Below, one piece after another: positions 27,816 to 41,718 of a stretch of 64,000 nucleotides of DNA. The stretch lies in contig CATKHW010000061.1 of the NCBI GenBank assembly GCA_949752795.1, positions 1,302,001 through 1,366,000 of the forward strand, written 5' to 3'. Below the pieces are notes generated by a model, which saw only the letters and a program-made list of their open reading frames with translations, was not told the origin of the DNA and did not search any database. Source of the stretch: Hyperoodon ampullatus (taxonomy: Eukaryota > Chordata > Mammalia > Artiodactyla > Ziphiidae). The position numbers and the translations under genes were made by a program. Positions within the stretch are counted from its first letter, which is position 1, and the number at the start of each line of letters is the position of its first letter.

Positions 27816-29554
27816 CTGGGAAATTCTTTACAATTCCTTCAGAGACTCTGATGAAACCTGGAATGACCCTATCTACAACGACAGCTGGATGTGGCATAAG
27901 GAGGGAAACTTGAGACTGAGACGATTTGTGAGATTGGGTGAGCAAATGCAGACCCTTTAAAGCAATAATGGATGGCACCCATTTCATGGGTCCGAACTCT
28001 CCAGGATGAAGGGAATATTACTACAGCTATAACATGTACGGGAAAACTAGAGAACGGACACACTGTGAATACGAAAGGTTTCTAAAACTCAACGAATAGT
28101 CCCTCTCCTGGTGCTCCAGTTTGACTTTCCATCTGCTTTACTATCAACCTCCCAACTTGGAGAGACAGCCCCTTTAAACTCCTGGTTCGCACAGGTTGCC
28201 AATTTGGCAGAGGATGAAAGGGAAGAGGGAGAACCAATGAGACGGAAGCTGTTAGGCATTTGGACGGGCACATATCACTCTAATTTCCCGGCAGGAAGAA
28301 GAATTAACCAAAGTCTCAGCCCCCCACCGGGAATCAGCATAGGTCCTGAACCAAAATGTTGGACTTGCGTTCAGCTCACCAAAATCGAGTTGAAAAATGG
28401 AGCTCAGGGGCACAGCAATTCACAAACTGGCCGAGTAATAAAGAACAACTATCGTCCAAAAATCTGTTGAGGGAATGCAACGCGGCAGACTTGAAAGCGA
28501 GGCAGGATAGCAGGAAACAGATTTCAAGAGGTACGTTGGAATCGCCTTTAAAGCACAGGAAGAGGGGCACAACTTCGACAATGATGCACTTGGCCAAAAA
28601 GGGCGTATGTGTTTTCTCCTGAATATATTCAGGAGAAAACGCATACGCCCTTTTTGGCCAAGCAAGCAAGCGGGCAATGCAAATCTGCACTACAAAGAAG
28701 TATCACCTCCCACCGGTCAAAAGGGACATCCACAAAATGTGTAAAAACCAGAAAGGCAAGACAGGCCCTGGAGAACAGGGAGCCTTGTTATGCTGATGGG
28801 TGGGATGTAAATTGCCAACTGCCTCTCTGGAGGAGTACATTGTGTTCCCTAAAACAAGTAAAGAACAGAGCTACAGAGCCAAGGGCACTTCCAGTCTAGG
28901 GAATATACCTTGGGAAAACTGAAAATCAATAAGACAGAGCCACCCCAAAATTTAGGGCTGCACTGCTTATAAGGACCTCAACTTGGGTACACCTTAAATA
29001 TCCCAGGAAATATAAAAATGGTTCAAAAAATTGTGGTACTTACGTACGATGGAATATCCCTCAGCCATGAAATCAATGTCATAAGACCAGTAGCAGCAAA
29101 ATGGGTGGATTCAGGTACGATGATTCTAAGTGAAATAAGTCTCACAGAAAAAGAAACTTATCATACGATATCACTTATGAAGATCCTGTAAACATGGCTA
29201 CAATTCAACTGAGTTAGGAAATAGAACAGTGTCTCTCATTTAGAAAACACTCTTAGGCCTGCTTATGGGGGAAGGAGAGGTGGGCTGATGCATACAACCA
29301 GAGTTTGATATAAGCACACGTACCGTTCCAAAAACCAACTATGGAATAGACAAGACCTACACCTTCCTCAGTGAAAGGGACTCAAAACACCATATTTCCC
29401 GCAGAGGAATATATCTGACTAGTAAGAATCTTAAAACCTATGTATTGATATGTCTCCGTAAGGGAATCAAGTGTGTCTAGACTGGCATAAACATGGCAGC
29501 GAGAATCAGCTCAAACCCACTATAAAAAGGAATTTCAAAAACAAAACAAAAAAA
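27816..29554 (+). repeat. Satellite monomer 17
   Basis: 1739 bp. Palindrome 28589-28662 with one CpG-type change (GTATGTGTTTT). Strong L1 part 28672-29554. The conserved TAG in GAGAGTAGCTG is lost near 28243 (GACGGAAGCTG), which produces an accidental 119-codon + frame at 28111-28470. Confidence 0.95.
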
Positions 29555-31292
29555 CTGGGAAATTCTTTACAATTCCTTCAGGGTCTCTGATGAAACCTGG
29601 AATGACCCTATCTACAATGACAGCTGGATGTGGCATAAGGAGGGACAGTTGGGACTGAGACGATTGGTGAGATTGGGTGAGCAAATGCAGACCCTTTAAA
29701 TCACAAATGCCTGGCACCCATTCCATGGGCCCCAACTCTCCAGGTTGAAGGGAATATTACTACAGCTATAACATGTACGGGAAACCTAGAGAACGGGCAC
29801 ACTCTGAATACGAAAGGTTTCTAAAACTCAACGAATAGTCCCTCTCCTGGTGCTCCGGTTTGACTTTCCATCTGCTTTACCATCAACCAACCAACTTGGA
29901 GAGACAGCCCATTTAAACTCCTGGTTCACACAGGTTGCCAATTTGGCAGAGGATGAAAGGGAAGAGGGAGAACCAATGAGAGAGTAGCTGGTAGGCATTT
30001 GGACGGGCACATATCACTGTAATTTCCCGGCAGGAAGAAGAATTAACCAAAGTCTCAGCCACCCACCGGGAACCAGTATAGGTCCTGAACCAAAATTTTG
30101 GACTTGCGGTCAGCTCACCAAAAACGAGTTGAAAAATGGAGCTCAGGGGCACAGCAATTCACAAACTGGCCGAGTAATAAAGGACAACTATCGTCCAAAA
30201 ATCTGTTGAGGGAAGGCAACGAGGCGGACTTGAATGCGAGGCTTAATAGCAGGAAACAGATTTCAAGAGGTACGATGGAATTGCATTTAAAGCACAGGAA
30301 GAGGGGCACAACTTCAAAAATGATGCCCTTGTCCAAAAAGGGCGTATGCGTTTTCTCCTGAATATATTCAGGAGAAAACGCATACGCCCTTTTTGGCCAA
30401 GCAAGCAAGCGGGCAATGCAAATCTGCACTACAAAGAAGTATCACTTCCCACAGGTCAAAAGGGACATCCACAAAATGTGTAAAAACCAGAAAGGCAAGA
30501 CAGGCCCTGGAGAACAGGGAGCCTTGTTATGCTGATGGGCGGGATGTAAATTGCCAACTGCCTCTCTGGAGGAATGCATTGTGTTCCCTAAAAGAAGTAA
30601 AGAACAGAGCTACAGAGCCAAGGGCACTTCCAGTCTAGGGAATATACCTTGGGAAATCTGAAAATCAATAATACAGAGCCACCCCAAAATAAGGGCTGCA
30701 CTGCTTACAAAGACCTCAACTTGGATACACCTTAAGTATCCCAGGAAATATAAAAATGGTTCAAAAAATTGTGGTACTTACGTACGATGGAATATCCCTC
30801 AGCCATGAAATCAATGTCATAAGACCAGTAGCAGCAAAATGGGTGGATTCAGGTACGATGATTCTAAGTGAAATAAGTCACACAGAAAAAGAAACTTATC
30901 ATAAGATATCACTTATGATGATCCTGTAAACATGGCTACACTTGAACTGAGTTAGGAAAGAGAACAGTGTCTCATATTTAGAAAACACTCTTATGCCTGC
31001 TTAAGGGGAAGGGAGAGGTGGGGTGATGCATAAAACCAGAGTTTGATATAAGCACAGGTACCGTTCCAAAAACCAACTATGGAATAGACAAGACCTACAC
31101 CTTCCTCAGTGAAAGGGACTCAAAACCCCATATTTCCCGCAGAGGAATATATCTGACTAGTAAGAATCTTAAAACCTATGTATTGATATGTCTCCATAAG
31201 GGAATCAAGTGTGTCTAGACTGGCATAAACATGGCAGCGAGAATCAGCTCAAGCCCACTATAAAAAGGAATTTCAAAAACAAAACAAAAAAA
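29555..31292 (+). repeat. Satellite monomer 18
   Basis: 1738 bp. Second copy of unit 13. Palindrome 30328-30401 carries TTGTCC, whereas unit 13 is perfect, so the palindrome flank differs inside an otherwise near-identical pair. Strong L1 part 30411-31292. Confidence 0.95.
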
Positions 31293-33029
31293 CTGGGAAA
31301 TTCTTTACAATTCCTTCAGGGTCCCTGATGAAACCTGGAATGACTCTATCTACAACGACAGCTGGATGTGGCATAAGGAGGGACACTTGGGACTGAGAGG
31401 ATTGGTGAGATTGGGTTTGCAAATGCAGACCCTTTAAATCACAAATGCCTGGCACCCATTCCATGGGCCCCAACTCTCCAGGTTAAAGGGAATATTACTC
31501 CAGCTATAACATGTACGGGAAACCTAGAGAACGGGCACACTGTGAACACGAAAGGTTTCTAAAACTCAACGAATAGTCCCTCTCCTGGTGCTCCGGTTTG
31601 ACTTTCCATCTGCTTTACTATCAACCAACCAACGTGGAGAGACAGCCCATTTAACCTCCTGGTTCACACAGGATGCCAATTTGGCAGAGGATGAAAGGGA
31701 AGAGGGAGAACCAATGAGAGAGTAGCTGGTAGTCATTTGGACGGGCACATATCACTGTAATTTCCCGGCAGGAAGAAGAATTAACCAAAGTCTCAGCCAC
31801 CCACCGGGAACCAGTATAGGTCCTGAACCAAAATTTTGGACTTGAGGTCAGCTCACCAAAAACGAGTTGAAAAATGGAGCTCAGGGGCACAGCAATTCAC
31901 AAACTGGCCGAGTAATAAAGGACAACTATCGTCCCAAAATCTGTTGAGGGAAGGCAATGAGGCGGACTTGAATGCGAGGCTTAATAGCAGGAAACAGATT
32001 TCAAGAGGTACGATGGAATTGCGTTTAAAGCACAGGAAGCGGGGCACAACTTCAAAAATGATGCCCTTGTCCAAAAAGGGCGTATGCGTTTTCTCCTGAA
32101 TATATTCAGGAGAAAACGCATACGCCCTTTTTGGCCAAGCAAGCAAGCGGGCAATGCAAATCTGCACTACAAAGAAGTATCACTTCCCACAGGTCAAAAG
32201 GGACATCCACAAAATGTGTAAAAACCAGAAAGGCAAGACAGGCCCTGGAGAACAGGGAGCCTTGTTATGCTGATGGGCGGGATGTAAATTGCCAACTGCC
32301 TCTCTGGAGGAATGCATTGTGTTCCCTAAAAGAAGTAAAGAACAGAGCTACAGAGCCAAGGGCACTTCCAGTCTAGGGAATATACCTTGGGAAATCTGAA
32401 AATCAATAATACAGAGCCACCCCAAAATAAGGGCTGCACTGCTTACAAAGACCTCAACTTGGATACACCTTAAGTATCCCAGGAAATATAAAAATGGTTC
32501 AAAAAATTGTGGAACTTACGTACGATGGAATATCCCTCAGCCATGAAATCAATGTCATAAGACCAGTAGCAGCAAAATGGGTGTATTCAGGTACGATGAT
32601 TCTAAGTGAAATAAGTCACACAGAAAAAGAAACATATCATAAGATATCACTTATGAAGATCCTATAAACATGGCTACACTTGAACTGAGTTAGGAAAGAG
32701 AACAGTGTCTCATATTTAGAAAACACTCTTATCCCTGCTTAAGGGGGAAGGAGAGGTGGGGTGATGCATAAAACCAGAGTTTGATATAAGCACAGGTACC
32801 GTTCCAAAAACCAACTATGGAATAGACAAGACCTACACCTTCCTCAGTGAAAGGGACTCAAAATCCCAATTTCCCACAGAGGAATATATATGACTAGTAA
32901 CAATCTTAATACCTATGTATTGATATGTCTGTGTAAGGGAAACAAGTGTGTCTAGACAGGCATAAACATGGCAGCGAGAATCAGCTCAAACCCACTATAA
33001 AAAGGAATTTCAAAAACAAAACAAAAAAA
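31293..33029 (+). repeat. Satellite monomer 19
   Basis: 1737 bp. Second copy of unit 14. Palindrome 32066-32139 with TTGTCC. Strong L1 part 32149-33029. A few private changes, e.g. AACATATCAT near 32632. Confidence 0.95.
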
Positions 33030-34768
33030 CTGGGAAATTCTTTACAATTCCTTCAGGGTCTCTGATGAAACCTGGAATGACCCTATCTACAACGACAGCT
33101 GGATGTGGCATAAGGAGGGACACTTGGGACAGAGACGATTGGTGAGATTGGGTGAGCAAATGCAGACCCTTTAAATCACAAATGCCTGGCACCCATTCCA
33201 TGGGCCCCAACTCTCCTGGTTGAAGGGAATATTACTACAGCTATAACATGTACGGGAAACCTAGAGAACGGACACACTGTGAATACGAAAGGTTTCTAAA
33301 ACTCAACGAATAGTCCCTCTCCTGGTGCTCCGGTTTAACTTTTCATCTGCTTTACTATCAACCTCCCATCTTGGAGAGACAGCCCCTTTGTCCTCCTGGT
33401 TCACACAGGTTGCCAATTTGGCAGAGGATGAAAGGGAAGAGGGAGAACCAATGAGAGAGTAGCTGTTAGGCATTTGGACGGGCACATATCACTGTAATTT
33501 CCCGGCAGGAAGAAGAATTAAACAAAGTCTCAGACACCCACCGGGAACCAGTATAGGTCCTGAACCAAAATTTTGGACTTGCTGTCAGCTCACCAAAATC
33601 GAGTTGAAAAATGGAGCTCAGGGGCACAGCAATTCACAAACTGGCCGAGTAATAAAAGACAACTATCGTCCAAAAATCTGTTGAGCGAAGGCAACGAGGC
33701 GGACTTGAAAGCAAGGCATAATAGCAGGAAACAGATTTCAAGAGGTACGTTGGAATCGCCTTTAAAGCACAGGAAGTGGGGCACAACTTCGACAGTGATG
33801 CACTTGGCCAAAAAGGGCGTATGCGTTTTCTCCTGAATATATTCAGGAGAAAACGCATACGCCCTTTTTGGCCAAGCAAGCAAGCGGGCAATGCAAATCT
33901 GCACTACAAAGAAGTATCACTTCCCACCGGTCAAAAGGGACATCCACAAAATGTGTAAAAACCAGAAAGGCAAGACAGGCCCTGGAGAACAGGGAGCCTT
34001 GTTATGCTGATGGGCGGGATGTAAATTGCCAACTGCCTCTCTGGAGGAGTGCATTGTGTTCCCTAAAACAAGTAAACAACAGAGCTACAGAGCCAAGGGA
34101 ACTTCCAGTCTAGGGAATATACCTTGGGAAAACTGAAAATCAATAAGACAGAGAGACCCCAAAATTTAGGGCTGCACTGCTTACAAGGACCTCAACTTGG
34201 ATACACATTAAGTATCCCAGGAAATATAAAAATGGTTCAAAAAATTGTGGTACTTACATACGATGGAATATCCCTCAACCATGAAATCAATGTCATAAGA
34301 CCAGTAGCAGCAAAATGGGTGGATTCAGGTACGATGATTCTAAGTGAAATAAGTCACACAGAAAAAGAAACTTATCATAAGATATCACTTATGAAGATCC
34401 TATAAACATGGCGACACTTGAACTGAGATAGGAAAGAGAACAGTGTCTCATATTTAGAAAACACTCTTATGCCTGCTTAAGGGGGAAGGAAAGGTGGGGT
34501 GATGCATAAAACCAGAGTTTGATATAAGCACAGGTACCGTTCCAAAAACCAACTATGGAATAGACAAGACCTACACCTTCCTCAGTGAAAGGGACTTAAA
34601 ACACCATATTTCCCGCAGAGGAATATATCTGACTAGTAAGAATATTAAAACCTATGTATTGATATTTCTCCATAAGGGAAACAAGTGTGTCTAGACTGGC
34701 ATAAACATGGCAGCGAGAATCAGCTCAAACGCACTATAAAAAGGAATTTCAAAAACAAAACAAAAAAA
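33030..34768 (+). repeat. Satellite monomer 20
   Basis: 1739 bp. Second copy of unit 15. Palindrome 33803-33876 perfect. Strong L1 part 33886-34768. GACAGTGATG replaces GACAATGATG just left of the palindrome. Confidence 0.95.
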
Positions 34769-36505
34769 CTGGGAAATTCTTTACAATTCCTTCAGGGTAT
34801 CTGATGAAACCTGGAATGACCCTATCTACAACGACAGCTGGATGTGGCATAAGGCTGGACACTTGGGACTGAGAGAATTGGTGAGATTGGGTGAGCAAAG
34901 GCAGACCCTTCAAATCACAAATGCCTGGCACCCGTTCCATGGGCCCCAACTCTCCAGGTTGAAGGGAATATTACTCCAGCTATAACATGTACGGGAAACC
35001 TAGAGAACGGACACACTGTGAATACGAAAGGTTTCTAAAACTCAACGAATAGTCCCTCTCCTGGTGCTCCGGTTTGACTTTCCATCTGCTTTACTATCAA
35101 CCTCCCAACTCGGAGAGACCGCCCCTTTAACCTCCTGCTTCACACACGTTGCCAATTTGGCAGAGGATGAAAGTGAAGAGGGAGAACCAATGAGAGAGTA
35201 GCTGTTAGGCATTTGGACGGGCACATATCACTGTAATTTCCCGGCAGGAAGAAGAATTAACCAAAGTCTCAGCCACCCACCGGGAACCAGTATAGGTCCT
35301 GAACCAAAATTTTGGACTTGCAGTCAGCTCACCAAAAACGAGTTGAAAAATGGAGCTCAGGGGCACAGCAATTCACAAACTGGCCGAGTAATAAAGGACA
35401 ACTATCGTCCAAAAATCTATTGAGGGAAGGCAACGAGGCGGACTTGAAAGCGAGGCAGAATAGCAGGAAACTGATTTCAAGAGGTACGTTGGAATCGCCT
35501 TTAAAGCACAGGTAGAAGGGCACAACTTCGACAATGATGCCCTTGGCCAAAAAGGGCGTATGCGTTTTCTCCTGAATATATTCAGGAGAAAACGCATACG
35601 CCCTTTTTGGCCAAGCAAGCAAGCGGGCAATGCAAATCTGCACTACAAAGAAGTATCACTTCCCACCGGTCAAAAGGGACATCCACAAAATGTGTAAAAA
35701 CCAGAAAGGCAAGGCAGGCCCTGGAGAACAGGGAGCCTTGTTATGCTGATGGGCGGGATGTAAATTGCCAACTGCCTCTCTGGAGGAGTGCATTGTGTTC
35801 CCTAAAACAAGTAAACAACAGAGCTACAGAGCCAAGGGCACTTCCAGTCTAGGGAATATACCTTGGGAAAACTGAAAATCAATAATACAGAGCCACCCCA
35901 AAATTAGGGCTGCACTGCTTACAAAGACCTCAACTTGGATACACCTTAAGTATCCCAGGAAATATAAAAATGGTTCAAAAAATTGTGGTACTTACGTACG
36001 ATGGAATATCCCTCAGCCATGAAATCAATGCCATAAGACCAGTAGCAGCAAAATGGGTGGATTCAGGTACGATGATTCTAAGTGAAATAAGTCACACAGA
36101 AAAAGAAAATATCATAAGATATCACTTATGAAGATCCTGTAAACATGGCTACAATTGAACTGAGTTAGGAAATAGAACAGTGTCTCTCATTTAGAAAACA
36201 CTCTTATGCCTGCTTATGGGGGAAGGAGAGGTGGGGTGATGCATACAACCAGAGTTTGATATAAGCACACGTACTGTTCCAAAAACCAACTATGGAATAG
36301 ACAAGACCTACACCTTCCTCAGTGAAAGGGACTCAAAACACCATATTTCCCGCAGAGGAATATATCTGACTAGTAAGAATCTTAAAACCTATGTATTGAT
36401 ATGTCTCCGTAAGGGAATCAAGTGTGTCTAGACTGGCATAAACATGGCAGCGAGAATCAGCTCAAACCCAGTATAAAAAGGAATTTCAAAAACAAAACCA
36501 AAAAA
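34769..36505 (+). repeat. Satellite monomer 21
   Basis: 1737 bp. Copies unit 16 until about 35380. Palindrome 35542-35615 perfect. Strong L1 part 35625-36505. A small deletion near 36105 (GAAAATATCATAAG) breaks the last ORF2-derived frame. CTACAATTGAACTG near 36149 resembles the junction segment at 20507 and 29197. Confidence 0.95.
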
Positions 36506-38242
36506 CTGGGAAATTCTTTACAATTCCTTCAGGGTCTCTGATGAAACCGGAATGACCCTATCTACAATGACAGCTGGATGTGGCATAAGGCTGGACACTT
36601 GGGACTGAGACGATTGGTGAGATTGGGTGAGCAAATGCAGACCCTTTAAAGCACAAATGCTTGGCACCCATTCCATGAGTCCCAACTCTCCAGGTTGAAG
36701 GGAATATTACTACAGCTATAACATGTACGGGAAACCTAGAGAACGGACACACTGTGAATACGAAAGGTTTCTAAAACTCAACGAATAGTCCCTGTCCTGG
36801 TGCTCCGGTTTGACTTTCCATCTGCTTTACTATCAACCTCCCAACTTGGAGAGACAGCCCCTTTAACCTCCTGGTTCGCACAGGTTGCCAATTTGGCAGA
36901 GGATGAAAGGGAAGAGGGAGAACCAATGAGAGAATAGCTGTTAGGCATTTGGACGGGCATATATCACTCTAACTTCCCGGCAGGAAGAAGAATTAACCAA
37001 AGTCTCAGCCACCCACCGGAAACCAGCATAGGTCCTGAACCAAAATTTTGGACTTGCGGTCAGCTCACCAAAAACGAGTTGAAAAATGGAGCTCAGGGGC
37101 ACAGCAATTCACAAACTGGCCGAGTAATAAAGGACAACTATCGTCAAAAATCTGTTGAGGGAAGGCAACGAGGCGGACTTGAAAGCAAGGCAGAATAGCA
37201 GGAAACAGATTTCAAGAGGTACGTTGGAATCGCCTTTAAAGCACAGGAAGAGGGGCACAACTTCGACAATGATGCACTTGGCCAAAAAGGTCGTATGCGT
37301 TTTCTCCTGAATATATTCAGGAGAAAATGCATACGCACATTTTGGCCAAGCAAGCAGGCGGGCAATGCAAAACTGCACTACAAAGAAGTATCACTTCCCA
37401 CCAGTCAAAAGGGACATCCACAAAATATGTAAAAACCAGAAAGGCAAGACAGGCCCTGGAGAACAGGGAGTCTTGTTATGCTGATGGGCGGGATGTAAAT
37501 TGCCAACTGCCTAACTGGAGGAGTACATTGTGTTCCCTAAAACAAGTAAAGAACAGAGCTACAGAGCCAAGGGCACTTCCAGTCTAGGGAATATACTTTG
37601 GGGAAACTGAAAATCAATAAAACAGACCCACGCCAAAATTTAGGGCTGCACTGCTAACAAGGACCTCAACTTGGGTACACCTTAAATATCCCAGGAAATA
37701 TAAAAATGGTTCAAAATATTGTGGTACCTACGTATGATGGAATATCCCTCAGCCATGAAATCAATGTCATAAGACCAGTAGCAGCAAAATGGGTGGATTC
37801 AGTTACGATCATTCTAAGTGAAATAAGTCACACAGAAAAAGAAACTTATCATAAGATATCACTTATGAAGATCGTATAAACATGGCTACACTTGAACGGA
37901 GTTAGGAAAGAGAACAGTGTCTCATATTTAGAAAACACTCTTATGCCTGCTTAAGGGGGAAGGAGAGGTGGGGTGATGCATAAAACCAGAGTTTGATATA
38001 AGCACAGGTACCGTTCCAAAAACCAACTATGGAATAGACAAGACCTACACCTTCCTCAGTGAAAGGGACTCAAAACACCATATTTCCCGCAGAGGAATAT
38101 ATCTGACTAGTAAGAATCTTAAAACTTATGTATTGATATGTCTCCGTAAGGGAATCAAGTGTGTCTAGACTGGCATAAACATGGCAGCGAGAATCAGCTC
38201 AAGCCCACTATAAAAAGGAATTTCAAAAACAAAACAAAAAAA
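36506..38242 (+). repeat. Satellite monomer 22
   Basis: 1737 bp. Carries one of the most eroded palindromes (37277-37350), with changes GGTCG, AAATGCAT and CGCACATTTT. A single A is lost in GTCAAAAATC near 37145. Strong L1 part 37360-38242. Confidence 0.95.
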
Positions 38243-39981
38243 CTGGGAAATTCTTTACAATTCGTTCAGGGTCCCTGATGAAACCTGGAACGACCCTATC
38301 TACAACGACAGCTGGATGTGGCATAAGGAGGGACACTTGGGACTGAGAGGATTGGTGAGATTGGGTGAGCAAATGCAGACCCTTTAAATCACAAATGCCT
38401 GGCACCCATTCCATGGGCGCCAACTCTGCAGGTTGAAGGGAATATTACTCCAGCTATAACATGTACGGGAAACCTAGAGAACGGACACACTGTGAATACG
38501 AAAGGTTTCTAAAACTCAACGAATACTCCCTCTCCTGGTGCTCCGGTTTGACTTTTCATCTGCTTTACTATCAACCTCCCATCTTGGAGAGACAGCCCCT
38601 TTGTCCTCCTGTTTCACACAGGTTGCCAATTTGGCAGAGGATGAAAGGGAAGAGGGAGAACCAATGAGAGAGTAGCTGTTAGGCATTTGGACGGGCACAT
38701 ATCACTGTAATTTCCCGGCAGGAAGAAGAATTAACCAAATTCTCAGCCACCCACCGGGAACCAGTATAGGTCCTGAACCAAAATTTTGGACTTGCGGTCA
38801 GCTCACCAAAAACGAGTTGAAAAATGGAGCTCAGGGGCACAGCAATTCACAAACTGGCCGAGTAATAAAAGACAACTATCGTCCAAAAATCTGTTGAGGG
38901 AAGGCAACGAGGCGGACTTCAAAGCGAGGCAGAATAGCAGGAAACAGATTTCAAGAGGTACATTGGAATCGCCTTTAAAGCACAGGAAGAGGGGCACAAC
39001 TTCGACAATGATGCACTTGGCCAAAAAGGGCGTATGCGTTTTCTCCTGAATATATTCAGGAGAAAACGCATACGCCCTTTTTGGCCAAGCAAGCAAGCGG
39101 GCAATGGAAATCTGCACTAAAAAGAAGTATCACTTCCCACCGGTCAAAAGGGACATCCACAAAATGTGTAAAAACCAGAAAGGCAAGACAGGCCCTGGAG
39201 AACAGGGAGCCTTGTTATGCTGATGGGCGGGATGTAAATTGCCAACTGCCTCTCTGGAGGAGTGCACTGTGTTCCCTAAAACAAGTAAACAACAGAGCTA
39301 CAGAGCCAAGGGCACTTCCAGTCTAGAGAATATACCTTGGGAAAACTGAAAATCAATAAGACAGAGCCACCCCAAAATTTAGGGCTGCACTGCTTACAAG
39401 GACCTCAACTTGGGTACACCTTAAATATCCCAGGAAATATAAAAATGGTTCAAAAAATTGTGGTACTTACGTACGATGGAATATACCTCAGCCATGAAAT
39501 CAATGACATAATACCAGTAGCAGTAAAATGGGTGGATTCAGGTATGATGATTCTAAGTGAAATAAGTCACAGAGAAAAGGAAACTTATCATAAGATATCA
39601 CTTATGAAGATCCTGTAAACATGGCTACACTTGAACTGAGTTAGGAAAGAGAACAGTGTCTCACATTTAGAAAACACTCTTATGCCTGCTTAACGGGGAA
39701 GGAGAGGTGGGGTGATGCATAAAACCAGAGTTTGATATAAGCACAGGTACCGTTCCAAAAACCAACTATGGAATAGACAAGACATACACCTTCCTCAGTG
39801 AAAGGGACTCAAAACCCCATATTTCCCGCAGAGGAATATAACTGACTAGTAATAATCTTAAAACCTATGGATTGATATGTCTCCGTAAGGGAATCAAGTG
39901 TGTCTAGACTGGCATAAACATGGCAGCGAGAATCAGCTCAAACCCACTATAAAAAGGAATTTCAAAAACAAAACAAAAAAA
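38243..39981 (+). repeat. Satellite monomer 23
   Basis: 1739 bp. Palindrome 39016-39089 perfect. Strong L1 part 39099-39981. Shares CCCATCTTGG and CCTTTGTCCTCC with units 15 and 20, a third partial copy of that variant. Confidence 0.95.
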
Positions 39982-41718
39982 CTGGGAAATTCTTTACAAT
40001 TCCTTCAGGGTCTCTGATGAAACCTGGAATGACCCTATCTACAACGACAGCTGGATGTGGCATAAGGCTGGACACTTGGGACTGAGAGGATTGGTGAGAT
40101 TGGGTGAACAAATGCAGACCCTTTAAAGCAATAATGCATGGCACCCATTCCATGGGTCCCAACTCTCCAGGTTGAAGGGAATATTACTACAGTTATAACA
40201 TGTACGGGAAACCTAGAGAACGGACACACTGTGAATACGAAAGGTTTCTAAAACTCAACGAATAGTCCCTCTCCTGGTGCTCCGGTTTGACTTTCCATCT
40301 GCTTTACTATCAACCTCCCAACTTGGAGAGACAGCCCCTTTAACCTCCTGGTTCGCACAGGTTGCCAATTTGGCAGAGGATGAAAGGGAAGAGGGAGAAC
40401 CAATGAGAGAGTACCTGATAGGCATTTGGACGGGCACATATCACTGTAATTTCCCGGCAGGAAGAAGAATTAACCAAAGTCTCAGCCACCTACCGGGAAC
40501 CAGTATAGGTCCTGAACCAAAATTTTGGACTTGCGGTCAGCTCACCAAAAACGAGTTGAAAAATGGAGCTCAGGGTCACAGCAATTCAAATCTGGCCCAG
40601 TAATAAAGGACAACTATCATCCAAAAATCTGTTGAGGGAAGGCAACGAGACAGACTTGAAAGCGAGGCAGAATAGCATGAAACAGATTTCAAGAGGTACG
40701 TTGGAATCGCCTTTAAAGCACAGGAAGAGGGGCACAACTTCGACAATGATGCACTTGGCCAAAAAGGGCGTATGCGTTTTCTCCTGAATATATTCAGGAG
40801 AAAACGCATACGCCCTTTTTGGCCAAGCAAGCAGGCGGGCAATGCAAATCTGCACTACAAAGAAGTATCACTTCCCACCGGTCAAAAGGGACATCCACAA
40901 AATGTGTAAAAACCAGAAAGGCAAGACAGGCCCTGGAGAACTGGGAGCCTTGTTATGCTGATGGGCGGGATGTAAATTGCCAACTCCCTCTCTGGAGGAG
41001 TGCATTGTGTTCCCTAAAACAAGTAAACAACAGAGCTACAGAGCCAAGGGCACTTCCAGTCTAGGGAATATACCTTGGGAAAAGTGAAAATCAATAAGAC
41101 AGAGCCACCCCAAAATTTAGGGCTGCACTGCTTACAAGGACCTCAACTTGGGTACACCTTAAATATCCCAGGAAATATAAAAATGGTTCAAAAAATTGTG
41201 GTACTTACGTACGATGGAATATACCTCAGCCATGAAATCAATGACATAAGACCAGTAGCAGTAAAATGGGTGGATTCAGGTACGATGATTCTAAATGAAA
41301 TAAGTCACACAGAAAAAGAAACTTATCATAAGATATCACTTATGAAGATCCTGTAAACATGGCTACACTTGAACTGAGTTAGGAAAGAGAAGAGTGTCTC
41401 ACATTTAGAAAACACTCTTATGCCTGCTTAAGGGGGAAGAGAGGTGGGGTGATGCATAAAACCAGAGTTTGATATAAGCACAGGTACCTTTCCAAAAACC
41501 AACTATGGAATAGACAAGACCTACACCTTCCTCAGTGAAAGGGACTCAAAACATCATATTTCCCGCAGAGGAACATATCTGACTAGTAAGAATCTTAAAA
41601 CCTATGTACTGATATGTCTCCGTAAGGGAATCAAGTGTGTCTAGACTGGCATAAACATCGCAGCGAGAATCAGCTCAAACCCACTATAAAAATGAATTTC
41701 AAAAACAAAACAAAAAAA
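39982..41718 (+). repeat. Satellite monomer 24
   Basis: 1737 bp. Palindrome 40754-40827 perfect. Strong L1 part 40837-41718. A small deletion at TTCAAATCTGG near 40586 truncates the usual antisense frame. GTACCTGATAGG near 40412 replaces the TAG-containing motif. Confidence 0.95.

Larger units (their letters stand above)
29170..35380 (+). repeat. Duplicated 6.2-kb block, copy 2
   Basis: Second copy of the block at 20480-26690. Differences are few, e.g. TTAGGCCTGCTTATGGGGG against TTATGCCTGCTTATGTGGG near the left edge, and the palindrome flank of unit 18. Between the copies lie about 2.5 kb (end of unit 16 and most of unit 17) that do not share the block's private variants. Confidence 0.85.
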
